Below are positions 31,874-41,984 of a DNA stretch of 64,000 nucleotides, piece by piece. The stretch is taken from positions 372,001 through 436,000 of the forward strand of contig WGML01000006.1 of NCBI GenBank assembly GCA_016125045.1, written 5' to 3'. Origin of the DNA: a bacterium (GTDB taxonomy: Bacteria; Pseudomonadota; Alphaproteobacteria; Caulobacterales; Hyphomonadaceae). The position numbers and the translations under genes were made by a program. The notes beneath the pieces were generated by a model. It ran no database searches, had not been told where the DNA came from, and was given only the letters and a program-made list of their open reading frames with translations. Position 1 is the stretch's first letter; every line of letters begins with the position of its first letter.

Positions 31874-33292
31874 TCAGGCCGTCTCCCGCAGCGCTCGCTG
31901 CCTCGACAATTGGAGAACCTGGCCTCGGAACGCATCGCCCCGCGCCTCAAAATCGCGGAACTGGTCAAAGCTTGCGCAAGCAGGAGAGAACAGAACCACC
32001 GGCTCGCGTTCCCCGCTTGCCGCGGCGTCGGCGAATGCAGCGGCAACCGCAACATCAAGCGTTCGACACTTCACGGTCTCGACGCGCCCGGCGAGCACGC
32101 TTGCGAAATCATCCGCCGCCTCGCCGATGAGATAGGCCTTGCGCACCGATCCGAAATGCTCGGCCAGGGCCTCGATGCCGTCCTCCTTCGGTCGGCCTCC
32201 GAGGATCCACCACGATCCGGGAAACGCTCGCAGCGCCTGTTCGGCGGCTCCGGCATTGGTCGCTTTGCTGTCGTTGACGAAACGAACCCCATCGACCTCC
32301 GCAACGGTTTCGAGACGATGCGGCAGACCGGGAAAGCTCAGCACCCCATTTGTGATGTCGCGCGCATCAAGGCCGAGCGCCCGGCAGGCCGCGTAGGCCG
32401 CGGCGATATTCTGGTGATTGTGACGGCCCGGGAGCGCACGCGCCGCCGACATGTCGATCGGCGGGGAGGCGCGCCCGCCAAGGCAGTCGCTCAACTGCGC
32501 GCCCAGAGCCGTCACGCCCCGGCCGAGCGCGTACTGAGACGATATCGGCGCGACCCGCCGCCCACCCTCAAACAGCATCTGGGCGCAGATCGTCTGCATG
32601 CGCGGACTATCTACCCCGATGATCGCCCAGTCCTCGGGCTGCGAGTTTCGGAAAATCCTGCGCTTGGCGGCGATGTAGCCCTCCATGCCGCCGTGGCGTC
32701 CGAGATGATCCGGCTCGATATTCAGCAGCACCGCCACGTCGCAATGCAGCGTCTGAACGAGCTCGAGCTGGTAGGAAGAGAGTTCCAGGACATAGATCGC
32801 GCCGGCGTGCAGCCGCTCGAGATCGAGCACGCTCACGCCAATATTGCCGCCGACACGAACATCCTTGCCGGCGGCCCGCAGGATGTGGCCGATGAGGGCC
32901 GTCGTGGTCGACTTGCCGTTGGTTCCCGTGATCCCGACGATCCGCGGGCGTTGCGCGGGATCGAGTTCCGCAACCGCGAGCGCGAACAGCTCCATGTCGC
33001 CGACGATCGGCACGCCGACCAGTTGCGCCATGCGGGCGATGCGGTGCGGCTCCGGAAACCGGTGGGGCACGCCCGGCGACAGCACGAGCGCTGCGAAGGT
33101 CTGCCAGTCCTTGCGGTTGAGATCGACCAGGGGAACCCCTGCGTCTCCTGCGGCTTTGCGCGAAGCTTCGTTGTCATCCCATGCGTGCACGCGCGCGCCG
33201 CCAGCCATCAGGGCGCGCGCGGCCGAGACGCCGCTGCGGCCGAGGCCGAACACCGCGACGTCCTTTCCCTGAAATGCGCGAACCGGGATCAC
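31874..33292 (-). CDS. murD: UDP-MurNAc-L-Ala-D-Glu ligase MurD
   Basis: Mur ligase of 472 aa adding D-glutamate. It shows VFGLGRSGVSAARAL (N-terminal nucleotide-binding loop), GITGTNGKSTTTALI (P-loop), ELSSYQLE, and FVNDSKATNAGAAEQAL, the MurD signature. Initiation is at a GTG (33292), 7 nt after the mraY stop. Confidence 0.97.
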   Translation of the reverse strand: MIPVRAFQGKDVAVFGLGRSGVSAARALMAGGARVHAWDDNEASRKAAGDAGVPLVDLNRKDWQTFAALVLSPGVPHRFPEPHRIARMAQLVGVPIVGDMELFALAVAELDPAQRPRIVGITGTNGKSTTTALIGHILRAAGKDVRVGGNIGVSVLDLERLHAGAIYVLELSSYQLELVQTLHCDVAVLLNIEPDHLGRHGGMEGYIAAKRRIFRNSQPEDWAIIGVDSPRMQTICAQMLFEGGRRVAPISSQYALGRGVTALGAQLSDCLGGRASPPIDMSAARALPGRHNHQNIAAAYAACRALGLDARDITNGVLSFPGLPHRLETVAEVDGVRFVNDSKATNAGAAEQALRAFPGSWWILGGRPKEDGIEALAEHFGSVRKAYLIGEAADDFASVLAGRVETVKCRTLDVAVAAAFADAAASGEREPVVLFSPACASFDQFRDFEARGDAFRGQVLQLSRQRALRETA

Positions 33293-33299
33293 CTCGTCA

Positions 33300-34427
33300 T
33301 CACCTCAGTTTCAGCGTGGCGAGCCCGACGAGGGCGAGAAAGAAGGCGATGATCCAGAAACGGATGACGACGGTCGTCTCCGACCAGCCGAGCTTCTCGA
33401 AATGATGGTGGATCGGCGCCATCAGGAAAACCCGGCGCTTGAAGAGCTTGAACGAGGCGACCTGGATCATCACGGACAACGCCTCGATGACGAACAGGCC
33501 GCCGACGATCGCAAGCACGATTTCATGCTTGCAGGCGACGGCTCCGGCGCCGAGACCCCCGCCGAGCGCCAGCGAACCCGTGTCGCCCATGAACACTCGG
33601 GCTGGCGGAGCATTGTACCATAGGAAGCCCATGCCCGCTCCGACCATCGACGCGAAGAACACCGCGAGCTCCGCGGTTCCAGGGGTGAGCGTCAGCAACA
33701 GGTAATTGGCGAAGCGCGGCGTGCCGCAGATATAGGCGATGAAGCCGAAGGTCGCCGCGGCGATCATCACAGGTCCGATTGCGAGCCCGTCTAGGCCGTC
33801 GGTGAAGTTCACGGCGTTGCCCGCGCCAACGATGACGAACGCCCCAAAGGCGATGAAGCCCGCCAGAGTGAGGTTGAACAGGAAATCCTTGATGAAGGGC
33901 AGCGCAAGCGAGGTCTCAAAACCCTCCTGCGGCATCGCCGGCGACAGCCCGGCGTCGACGAAGGATTGCGCCGCCTGCGGCGCATACTGCGTGATCCAGT
34001 AGACGGCGCCGGCGGCGATCGCGAACTCCATCCCGAGGCGGACCCGCCCGGACAACCCGCCGCTCGTTCGCTTTGTGACCTTCTGGTAATCGTCGATGAA
34101 GCCAACCAGACCGAAGGCGAGCGTCACGATCAGCACCATCCAGACATACTGGTTGGAGAGGTCCGCCCACATCAGCGTGCCCGCCGCGATCCCGAAAAGG
34201 ATCAGGAAGCCGCCCATTGTCGGCGTGCCCTTCTTCGAGAAGTGACTCGCCGGTCCGTCCTCGCGGATCGGCTGACCCTTGCCCTGGCGCTTGCGCAGCC
34301 ACGCGATCAGCGGCGCCCCGAACAGGAGTGACAGGATCAGCGCCGTGATCAGCGCAAGGCCCGACCGGAAGGTGATGTAACTGAAAAGGTTTTCGCCCGC
34401 GATCGGCGACAGAAGTTCATACAGCAT
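33300..34427 (-). CDS. mraY: Phospho-MurNAc-pentapeptide transferase MraY
   Basis: Membrane enzyme of 375 aa that makes lipid I from UDP-MurNAc-pentapeptide and undecaprenyl phosphate. Ten hydrophobic helices are present. Motifs are [34 protein letters not shown] with the Mg-binding aspartates, and [18 protein letters not shown] 34427 overlaps the end of murF by 11 nt. Confidence 0.97.
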   Translation of the reverse strand: MLYELLSPIAGENLFSYITFRSGLALITALILSLLFGAPLIAWLRKRQGKGQPIREDGPASHFSKKGTPTMGGFLILFGIAAGTLMWADLSNQYVWMVLIVTLAFGLVGFIDDYQKVTKRTSGGLSGRVRLGMEFAIAAGAVYWITQYAPQAAQSFVDAGLSPAMPQEGFETSLALPFIKDFLFNLTLAGFIAFGAFVIVGAGNAVNFTDGLDGLAIGPVMIAAATFGFIAYICGTPRFANYLLLTLTPGTAELAVFFASMVGAGMGFLWYNAPPARVFMGDTGSLALGGGLGAGAVACKHEIVLAIVGGLFVIEALSVMIQVASFKLFKRRVFLMAPIHHHFEKLGWSETTVVIRFWIIAFFLALVGLATLKLR

Positions 34428-35844
34428 TTGACGCCCCTGCCGCCTTCTGCGCGCTCCGGGCCGCCTCGCTCGTCTGGCGAAGCGCCGCTCCAACGCGGCC
34501 CAATCCAGACGCATTCGATCCCTTCAGCAAGACCAGATCGCCGGTTGTGATCACGGGCTCGAGCGCAGCGAGCGCGAGATCCGCTTTCGCAGTCTCCTGT
34601 GGCTCAACGCACACACCCCGTCGCCGCAATTCGGCGGCCAGCGCCTTCATTCCCGCCCCGGAGAGAATGACCACAGCGGGCGAGGCCGCTTCGACCATTT
34701 CGGCGAGCCCGGCATGCATCGCGGCGCTGTCTGGACCAAGTTCCAGCATCTCGCCGAGTACGATGATCTTCCGCCCGGGACGCCCGGCGACCGCCGCAAG
34801 CGCCGCGCGCATCGATTCGGGGTTCGCATTGTAGCTGTCGTCGACAAGCGTGTAGGGCTCTCCGCTACGGGTAAACTCACCCGAGGCGACCCCGCGCCCG
34901 GCCGGCGGGGCGTAGCCGGCGAGCGCGTCGGCGGCGGTCTTCACCGGAACATCCATCAAACTGGCGACCAACACGGCTGAAACGGCATTGAAACTCCAGT
35001 GCTCGCCCACGGCGTCGAGCCATGTCTCTGCGTCTGTCCCCGCAATCCGGAAGCGGATATGCGACCGGCTTCCGTCGGTGTGGTAGCCCGTCACACGAGC
35101 GTCGCCATGGGTGCGACCGAAACTCATCACCCGAGCGGTCGGCTGTCGTGCGAGTGCATTGGCCTTCAGCCGCTCGAAGAACCGATCCTCCGCCGGCAGG
35201 ACCACAACCCCGTTCCGCTCGAGGCCGGTGAAGATGTCGGACTTTTCCTCGGCGATCGCCTCGATCGATCCCACACCTTCCACGTGCGCGGCGGCGATCT
35301 TGGTGATGATCCCCACATGCGGAAGAACCATTCTGGACCGCGGCGCGATTTCACCAGGGGTGCTCATCCCGATCTCGAAGATCGCGCGTTCGGTCACCCG
35401 CGGCATCCGCGCGAGGGTTAGCGGCACACCCCAGTGATTATTGTAGGATTTTTCAGACCAGTGTGCGGGGCCGACCGCCTGAAATATGCGCGCCAGCATC
35501 TCTTTGACGCTTGTCTTGCCGACCGATCCCGTAATCGCGGCCATGCGCCCGCCGCAGCGGGCGCGCGACGCCTCACCGAGCCGGGTCAGCGCCGCCAGCA
35601 CGTCGGGAGCCACAAGTCCCGGCCGACCCATGTCCCGCTCAACAAGACACGCCGCGGCCCCGGCCGCGAAGGCATTGTCGACGAAGTCATGGCCGTCGCG
35701 CTGGTCCCTGAGCGCCACGAACAGGTCCCCTCGAGAGAGCGTGCGGGTGTCAATCGAAACGCCCGACACAGCCCAGCCACCGCCTGAGACCATGGCCGAC
35801 GTCGCTGCGCCCGCTTCGGCGGCGGTCCAGAGCGGTTGGGTCAT
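34417..35844 (-). CDS. murF: UDP-MurNAc-tripeptide D-Ala-D-Ala ligase MurF
   Basis: Mur ligase of 475 aa that adds the Ddl-made dipeptide to complete the pentapeptide. It shows [36 protein letters not shown] (P-loop), [13 protein letters not shown], and [15 protein letters not shown]. Its start forms an ATGA overlap with the murE stop. Confidence 0.97.
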   Translation of the reverse strand: MTQPLWTAAEAGAATSAMVSGGGWAVSGVSIDTRTLSRGDLFVALRDQRDGHDFVDNAFAAGAAACLVERDMGRPGLVAPDVLAALTRLGEASRARCGGRMAAITGSVGKTSVKEMLARIFQAVGPAHWSEKSYNNHWGVPLTLARMPRVTERAIFEIGMSTPGEIAPRSRMVLPHVGIITKIAAAHVEGVGSIEAIAEEKSDIFTGLERNGVVVLPAEDRFFERLKANALARQPTARVMSFGRTHGDARVTGYHTDGSRSHIRFRIAGTDAETWLDAVGEHWSFNAVSAVLVASLMDVPVKTAADALAGYAPPAGRGVASGEFTRSGEPYTLVDDSYNANPESMRAALAAVAGRPGRKIIVLGEMLELGPDSAAMHAGLAEMVEAASPAVVILSGAGMKALAAELRRRGVCVEPQETAKADLALAALEPVITTGDLVLLKGSNASGLGRVGAALRQTSEAARSAQKAAGASNAV

Positions 35845-37301
35845 CGCTCGTCTCCCTGCCCCATTCCACGCAGTGCGGCCGCTACGGCGTCATGATCGGA
35901 ATACGGGATCACCCGATCTTTCACGATCTGGCCGGTTTCATGCCCCTTGCCCGCGATCAACAGCGCATCGCCCTTTTGGATCTGGCTCAGCGCATAGCCG
36001 ATTGCGGCTGTCCGGTCGGCGATCTCTGTGGCGCCCCGCGCGCCCTGCAGCACGGAGCGGCGAATGGAGGCGGGGTCCTCCGATCTTGGATTGTCGTCGG
36101 TGACGATCACGACGTCAGCCAACCGGGCGGCGACCTGCCCCATCAGCGGCCGTTTGTAGGGATCGCGATCTCCGCCGCACCCGAACACGCAGTAGACCTT
36201 CCCCGGCGCGTGTGGCCGCGCGGCGCGCAAGAGGGTGTCGAGCCCGTCCGGCGTGTGCGCGTAGTCGACGAACACCGCACCGCCCGATGGCGACTCGCCA
36301 ACGAGTTCAAGGCGTCCACGAACCCCGACGAGACGCTCCAGCGCATTGAACACGCTGCGCGCATCCGAGCCGAGCGCGAGCGCGAGCCCTGCAGCGGCTA
36401 GGGCGTTCAGCGCTTGAAACTCGCCAATAAGCGGCAATCTCACAGTGGTTTCCTGGCCGCGCCAGAATATCTTCAACAACTGGGATGTCGCCTTGGGTGA
36501 CACCTCCACGAAGCGCAGATCGCCGCCGCGCCATCCAACGCTCAAAATCTCCAGCCCGCGCGCCGCCGCGGCCGCCTCGAACACAGATTTCTCGGGGCTG
36601 TCGGCGTTGATCACCGCGGCCGATCCTGCGGGCAGGAGATCCGCAAACAAGCGCAGCTTGGCGGCCCGGTAGGCGTCGAAGTCCGGGTGATAGTCCAGAT
36701 GGTCCTGGGTCAGATTGGTGAACGCCCCCGCGGAGAGTTTCACCGCATCAAGCCGCCGCTGATCCAATCCGTGTGACGAGGCTTCCATCGCGGCATGGGT
36801 GACCCCCTTCGCCGCGAGCGCCTCAAGCGTTTCATGCAACGACACGGGGTCTGGCGTTGTATGCCCGGTGTCGACCCGTCCGGCGGCGTCAACCACCCCC
36901 AGCGTCCCGATCGAGGCGGCCGCCCTGCCCTCGTGACTCCATATCTGGCGGAGAAAGTCGACGGTCGAACTCTTGCCGTTCGTGCCTGTGACGGCGGCCA
37001 CAGTCGCCGGCTGGCCCGGATGAAATCGCTCCGCGATTTGCGCCAGGGCGAGACGCACATCGGCGACGCGGACAATCGGCGCTCCGGTGTCGGCGTCAAC
37101 GCTCCCTGTGTCCCCGGGGCGAATGTCGGTCAGGATAGCTGACGCTCCGGCGCTCACGGCGTCGCGAATGAAGGCGCGCCCATCCCGTGCCCCACCCTTC
37201 ACCGCAGCGAAGACGTAGCCTGGACGGACCTTGCGGCTGTCCACCGCGATCCCGGTCACTTCGATCGGCGGTGCGTCCTTGAGCAGATCGGTGAGCTTCA
37301 T
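35841..37301 (-). CDS. murE: UDP-MurNAc-tripeptide synthetase MurE (meso-DAP type)
   Basis: Mur ligase of 486 aa that adds the third stem residue. DSRKVRPGYVFAAVKGG and VTGTNGKSSTVDFLRQIW (P-loop) are clear. The DNPR motif (VTDDNPRSEDP) indicates meso-diaminopimelate as substrate, as expected for a Gram-negative wall. The start overlaps the ftsI stop as ATGA. Confidence 0.97.
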   Translation of the reverse strand: MKLTDLLKDAPPIEVTGIAVDSRKVRPGYVFAAVKGGARDGRAFIRDAVSAGASAILTDIRPGDTGSVDADTGAPIVRVADVRLALAQIAERFHPGQPATVAAVTGTNGKSSTVDFLRQIWSHEGRAAASIGTLGVVDAAGRVDTGHTTPDPVSLHETLEALAAKGVTHAAMEASSHGLDQRRLDAVKLSAGAFTNLTQDHLDYHPDFDAYRAAKLRLFADLLPAGSAAVINADSPEKSVFEAAAAARGLEILSVGWRGGDLRFVEVSPKATSQLLKIFWRGQETTVRLPLIGEFQALNALAAAGLALALGSDARSVFNALERLVGVRGRLELVGESPSGGAVFVDYAHTPDGLDTLLRAARPHAPGKVYCVFGCGGDRDPYKRPLMGQVAARLADVVIVTDDNPRSEDPASIRRSVLQGARGATEIADRTAAIGYALSQIQKGDALLIAGKGHETGQIVKDRVIPYSDHDAVAAALRGMGQGDER

Positions 37302-38953
37302 AGGGCCCGCGTCTCCCGAACCACCTGCATCTCCGGCGCGGGCGCGGACGGTGCGTCGAACACCGGCTCCACGTTCAGCATCGGCGCAGTGCGCGCGATC
37401 AAACGCCCGGCGATAGACGCCGCCGTCGCGGAGGCCGTTCGCGGGCCGCCCGTTTTGGGCGTGGCTTCATCGAGCACGATCAACACGACGAATTGAGGGC
37501 GGGAGGCGGGAAACACTGCAGCGAAGGACGTGATGTTGCGATCGGGGTCGTAGCCGTCGGGCCCAGGCTTCTCCGCCGTGCCGGTCTTGCCGGCGACCTG
37601 ATAACCCGGAGCGTCGGCGTTGCGGCCAGTTCCGGCGATGACCGTCTGGCGCATGAGTTCGACCACGACCGCCGCCGTCGGGGCGGACATCACCCGCTTG
37701 CGCTCTATAGAGTCGGCGGTCACCGGCTCGACGAATCGCGGCGCAACCGTCTCTCCTCCATCACCGAACGCCGTGAACGCCGCGGCGAACGACAACGGCG
37801 ACACAGCAACGCCATGTCCGTAACTGACTGTCGCCGACGTCAGTCCATCCCATTCCGCCGGGGTCAGCGGCGCGGCGGACGTCGGGCCCTCGTGTTCGGG
37901 TCGCGAGAGCAGACCGATCGTTTCCAGAAAGTCGTGCTGGCGCCTCGGACCGATCTTCTGCGCGATGAGAACCGTACCAATGTTTGACGACTGGGCGATG
38001 ATGTCGACGAGCGTCGCCCGATGCGGATCACGGACGACGATGTTGTGATCGCGCACGGTTGCGGGACCCACCCGGATCGGAGCGGACACATCAAACGTCT
38101 CATCGAGCGAGAGAACCCCGCTCTCGAGAGCTGCCGCCACCGTGAGCGGCTTGTAGATCGATCCCAGTTCGTAGACCGCATTGAACACCCGGTTGAGCCG
38201 CGCCGCCTCCCCCGAGTCTCGGGGCCGGTTGGGATCAACCGACGGCCAGGACGCCGCAGCGCGCACCGCTCCTGTGGTGCTGTCGATCACGACGCCGGCG
38301 GCGCCCTTCATGTCGAATTCTTCGGCGGCCAGATCGAGTTCCGATTCGAGGGCGTACTGGACCCCTGCATCGATCGTCAGCCGCAGGGGCTCCGCCCCCT
38401 CCCGGGTCAGGCTGCGATCGTAGGCGCGCTCCAGCCCCTCGACCCCCTCGCCGTCGATATTGGTGAAGCCCAGAAGATGGCCAAGCAGCCGGCCGCGGGG
38501 ATAGACCCGACGCGTCTCCTCGACGAAGAATAATCCCTCCAGCCCGAGACCGAATACGAGCTGACGCTGGCGGGGTGACAGCCCGCGCTCGATCCAGACG
38601 AAGTGGCGCGTGCGATCGGCGAGCCGTTCCGTCGTCGCGGCGATGTCGATATCCGGCAACACAGTCCCGAGCGCAGCCGCGACGTCCGCGGCGTCCCAGA
38701 CCGCGCGCGGGTCAGCGGCAAGTGAAAACGCCGGAAGCGAGGTGGCGAGCAGATCGCCATTCCGATCGACGATATCCGCCCTCACCTGCGCCTGCGCCAC
38801 AACCGCGCGCGCGGGGCCCGCCTCATGACCGGCGAGCGAAATATACGCCGTGCGCCCGACGATCACCGCGAACGCCAACCCTAGCCCGACCGCGATCACT
38901 CGCGCGCGCCGCCGGCTCCAAACCGAGTCTTCTGCAGGCCCCATCGGCGTCAT
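37298..38953 (-). CDS. ftsI: Septal transpeptidase FtsI (PBP3)
   Basis: Class B penicillin-binding protein of 551 aa that crosslinks septal peptidoglycan. A single N-terminal membrane anchor (about 19-38) is followed by the PBP dimerisation domain (RADIVDRNGDLLATS) and the transpeptidase domain. SxxK is SIYK (Ser265-Lys268), SxN is SSN (322-324), and KTGT lies at 456-459. All catalytic motifs are intact. It overlaps ftsL and murE by 4 nt each. Confidence 0.97.
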   Translation of the reverse strand: MTPMGPAEDSVWSRRRARVIAVGLGLAFAVIVGRTAYISLAGHEAGPARAVVAQAQVRADIVDRNGDLLATSLPAFSLAADPRAVWDAADVAAALGTVLPDIDIAATTERLADRTRHFVWIERGLSPRQRQLVFGLGLEGLFFVEETRRVYPRGRLLGHLLGFTNIDGEGVEGLERAYDRSLTREGAEPLRLTIDAGVQYALESELDLAAEEFDMKGAAGVVIDSTTGAVRAAASWPSVDPNRPRDSGEAARLNRVFNAVYELGSIYKPLTVAAALESGVLSLDETFDVSAPIRVGPATVRDHNIVVRDPHRATLVDIIAQSSNIGTVLIAQKIGPRRQHDFLETIGLLSRPEHEGPTSAAPLTPAEWDGLTSATVSYGHGVAVSPLSFAAAFTAFGDGGETVAPRFVEPVTADSIERKRVMSAPTAAVVVELMRQTVIAGTGRNADAPGYQVAGKTGTAEKPGPDGYDPDRNITSFAAVFPASRPQFVVLIVLDEATPKTGGPRTASATAASIAGRLIARTAPMLNVEPVFDAPSAPAPEMQVVRETRAL

Positions 38954-39276
38954 GGCTGGAGCGATGGTCCGGCGACGGTTCCACCGGAAGGCTCGGTCAC
39001 GGCGGCGCGACCAACGATCCCCTCGACGCCCGAAAACTGCTCCGGCGAGGGGGGAGCAAGACCAAGACGGTCGCGCGCAAGGGGGCCAATCCGTTCCGGC
39101 CGAGACAGATACGCCTCCTCGGCGCGGAGCACGGATATCTCTTCATTGACCGAGCGTATGCGATCCTCGAGCGATTCAATCGCCGCCGCGGTCTCCTGCG
39201 CACCAAGCTTCGCCCGGTAAACACCAACAGCGAGTCCCGCGGCGATGAGAATCCCGAGAAGGGCCAGTCGCGTCAT
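38950..39276 (-). CDS. ftsL: Cell division protein FtsL
   Basis: Small bitopic divisome protein of 108 aa. One transmembrane helix (about 4-20) is followed by a heptad-rich coiled coil (TAAAIESLEDRIRSVNEEIS) and the conserved YLSRPERIGPLARDRLGL end of the domain. The ATG at 39276 overlaps the rsmH stop (ATGA); a longer frame lies inside rsmH. FtsL couples the divisome core to FtsW/FtsI. Position between rsmH and ftsI is diagnostic. Confidence 0.93.
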   Translation of the reverse strand: MTRLALLGILIAAGLAVGVYRAKLGAQETAAAIESLEDRIRSVNEEISVLRAEEAYLSRPERIGPLARDRLGLAPPSPEQFSGVEGIVGRAAVTEPSGGTVAGPSLQP

Positions 39277-40268
39277 CCTTGCGCTCCTTCGAGTGAGTTC
39301 AGCAAAGGCAGTTTCAGGCCGCTTTCTGGCTGAACGGTCCATGCGGGCGCGTCGGTTCGCAGCGCCCACCTGAGCTTTGCGGACCTCGCCCGCGGGTTGT
39401 CGTCGACCTCCCCCGAAGTTGGGTCGACCGCTTTTCGCACCAGGACCTCGAAGGTAGCGGGCGAACCCGGAACCAACTGCGGCAAGTGCCTGGAGACGCC
39501 TGGCGCGCCGCCCGAACGCTCCTTGAGGAACGTCTTGACCAGCCGGTCCTCGAGCGAGTGGAAAGTTACAATCACCATTCTGCCGCCGGGCTTGAGCACG
39601 CGCTCTACGCCCGCAAGCGTGCGCGCTAGCTCTCCCAACTCATCGTTCACGAACATCCGCAGGGCCTGGAACGCCCGCGTCGCCGGATGCGTGCGCGCAC
39701 CCCGGCGCCCGCCGACCGCCCGCTCGATGACCCCAGCAAGATCAAGCGTCGCCTCAAAGCGCGCCGACTTGCGACGGGCCACCACTTCACGGGCGATACG
39801 CCTCGCGGAGGGGTCCTCGCCAAGGAAATGAAAGATGTCGGCGAGTTCACCCTCGGTGAGCGTATTCACCGCGTCCGCCGCCGACGGCCCGCGACGCGCC
39901 ATGCGCATATCCAGCGGGCCGTCGCGCATGAAGGAAAAGCCGCGCTCCGCCTCATCGATCTGGAAGGATGAAACCCCCAGATCCAGCATGACGCCATCGA
40001 CCGGCGCGACCCCCATCACCCGGCAGATCGCCTCTATCTCACCGAAGCACCCGGGCGCCGGCTTCACCCGCGGATCCTGCGCGGAATGGGCCCAGGCGCG
40101 CTTCATCGCCTCGGGGTCGCGATCGATCGCGACCACCGAACAATCCGCGACGGCGAGAACCGCCCGCGTATATCCACCGCCGCCATAGGTCGCGTCCACG
40201 AACAGCCCGCCATCCACCGGAGCCAGCGCCTGAACAACCTCTTCTATCAGGACGGGCTTGTGGGTCAT
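39273..40268 (-). CDS. rsmH: 16S rRNA m4C1402 methyltransferase RsmH
   Basis: SAM-dependent methyltransferase of 331 aa (formerly MraW) that methylates N4 of C1402 in the ribosomal P site. HKPVLIEEVVQAL, DATYGGGGYTRAVL (SAM motif I), GVMLDLGVSSFQIDEAERGF and VTFHSLEDRLVKTFL are all family signatures. The start overlaps the mraZ stop as ATGA. Confidence 0.97.
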   Translation of the reverse strand: MTHKPVLIEEVVQALAPVDGGLFVDATYGGGGYTRAVLAVADCSVVAIDRDPEAMKRAWAHSAQDPRVKPAPGCFGEIEAICRVMGVAPVDGVMLDLGVSSFQIDEAERGFSFMRDGPLDMRMARRGPSAADAVNTLTEGELADIFHFLGEDPSARRIAREVVARRKSARFEATLDLAGVIERAVGGRRGARTHPATRAFQALRMFVNDELGELARTLAGVERVLKPGGRMVIVTFHSLEDRLVKTFLKERSGGAPGVSRHLPQLVPGSPATFEVLVRKAVDPTSGEVDDNPRARSAKLRWALRTDAPAWTVQPESGLKLPLLNSLEGAQG

Positions 40269-40756
40269 GCGCCGGCCTCGCCGGTATAATCCTCAAAAGG
40301 ATCCAACAGATCGCCGCTCTCGAGCGCAATCTGACGCCAGCCTTCCTCGCGCTGGTCATGCGCCTCCGGAGACCAGAGCTGGAAGCGCTCGCCAAGCCCG
40401 ACAAAGCGCGCAACACCGGGACGCGCGCCAGGCTTCTCAGGCGGCGCGATGTGCGCCCGCTGGCAAAGATGTTCGTCAAGGACGATGCGCCCGCCCTCAT
40501 CGAATTTGCAGGGCCGAGCCCGCGCGAGAATGGACTGCTCAAGGGCCTGACGACGCGGATCCAGCGGCTTCAGCCGCGACAGGGCCCTGCGGTATTTCTG
40601 CATGAGCTCAGCTCCACCGCCCTCAAGGCACGGATTGTCGAGCGCCGGCCACAGATAAACGCAGTCCTCGCCGGGCTTCAACACAGCCCGGAACGCGGCG
40701 GGGACGGACACCCGCCGCTTCGCATCGACGTTGCTCTCGTACGTCGAGAGGAACAT
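40265..40756 (-). CDS. mraZ: Transcriptional regulator MraZ
   Basis: Ring-forming DNA-binding protein of 163 aa with two AbrB-like half domains: DAKRRVSVPAAFRAVL and DEGGRIVLDEHLCQRA. MraZ is known to repress its own dcw operon in E. coli. ATG 40756 (MFLSTYESN) matches the family N-terminus; 17 extra Arg-rich upstream codons are rejected. It is the first gene of the mraZ-to-murC operon, and repeats matching the MraZ operator lie about 90-125 nt upstream. Confidence 0.96.
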   Translation of the reverse strand: MFLSTYESNVDAKRRVSVPAAFRAVLKPGEDCVYLWPALDNPCLEGGGAELMQKYRRALSRLKPLDPRRQALEQSILARARPCKFDEGGRIVLDEHLCQRAHIAPPEKPGARPGVARFVGLGERFQLWSPEAHDQREEGWRQIALESGDLLDPFEDYTGEAGA

Positions 40757-41087
40757 GCCCCATTCGCCTCGCCTGAAGATCACCCGCTGGCGGCGGGTCG
40801 CGACCACGCGCGCCGAGATGTCTGCCCCAAATCACAGCGCAGTTTTGGGATAGCATGGGAAATTGAGGGAAACAACGGGAGCTAATCAATCAGAAACTTG
40901 AATTGATGAGACATGAACGCCGCCATTTTGGATCAATTGGTGAACATTACATGATCTTACGACGAATATTGTTATTCACAGGCGGCGAAGGGCTCGTGGC
41001 TATTGGGACGGGATGGGACGGGACGCGGCTGATCTCCACACCCGGCGCGAAAGACCTGGCCGCATGGGACAGGGATATCAACAAATC
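40757..41087 (-). promoter_or_regulatory. Upstream region of the dcw operon
   Basis: Non-coding gap between mraZ and rnpB. It holds the MraZ repeats and then an AT-rich stretch (about 40881-40985), the most AT-rich DNA in this neighbourhood and thus the likely promoter zone for mraZ. I could not place -35/-10 boxes with confidence. Any rnpB terminator should also lie here, but no clear hairpin with a T-run was found. Confidence 0.5.
40846..40880. promoter_or_regulatory. MraZ-binding repeats, four copies
   Basis: Reading the plus strand, TGGGA, TGGGA, AGGGA and CGGGA start at 40846, 40856, 40866 and 40876. They are direct repeats separated by exactly 5 nt. E. coli MraZ is known to bind TGGGN repeats with 5-nt spacers upstream of mraZ, so this is almost certainly the autoregulatory operator of the cluster. 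The repeats read on the strand opposite to mraZ. Confidence 0.8.
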
Positions 41088-41509
<422 letters not shown>

Positions 41510-41658
41510 GAGACCCGGATACTACTGCACTTTTCACATTCCTGCGAGCGGCGTCCGCGCGACTGCTACGCCGCGGTGACAAGATTGCGACTTCCGCTTA
41601 GGGAATGAAGCGCAATATCGGGGACCGAATGAGTCGGGAGCCGTCAGGGGATACTGGA

Positions 41659-41982
41659 ATGTTTGGTGCTGCAATGCGGGTCGCGGGGCTCGCTGTCATG
41701 GTGTCGGCCGGGATCGCGCACGCCGAATCGCCCGCCGTTCAGGCGGGGGCCGGCCTCTATCAGGCGCGGTGCGCGATGTGTCACGCGGCTGGTGTGGGCG
41801 GCGCGCCGCTCATTGAAAAACTCGCCATGCTCGACCCCGCCGATATCGTCGAAAAGACGGTCGACGGCACGATGGCTCCGATGTCCGCCGGGCTTTCGGT
41901 CGAGGACAAGCGCAATATCGCGGTGTTCCTCACCAAGAAGGCGCTGCCGGCCGACGGGGACCTGCCGGCCGTCTCCCCCTGA
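41659..41982 (+). CDS. Small periplasmic cytochrome c
   Basis: Class I c-type cytochrome of 107 aa. The signal peptide (MFGAAMRVAGLAVMVSAG, cleavage after AHA) is followed by the heme motif CAMCH and a distal Met ligand, probably in GTMAPMSAGL. ATG 41659 has AGGGG 8 nt upstream and puts the signal peptide at the N-terminus; starts at 41605 and 41632 would add a polar leader. The gene diverges from rnpB and ends 2 nt from the convergent amidase. Its redox partners are unknown. Confidence 0.86.
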   Translation: MFGAAMRVAGLAVMVSAGIAHAESPAVQAGAGLYQARCAMCHAAGVGGAPLIEKLAMLDPADIVEKTVDGTMAPMSAGLSVEDKRNIAVFLTKKALPADGDLPAVSP

Positions 41983-41984
41983 GA

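Noticed and set aside
34417-34427. Suspected frameshift where murF and mraY overlap by 11 nt
   Set aside because: Both proteins are full-length with intact termini, so it is an ordinary gene overlap.
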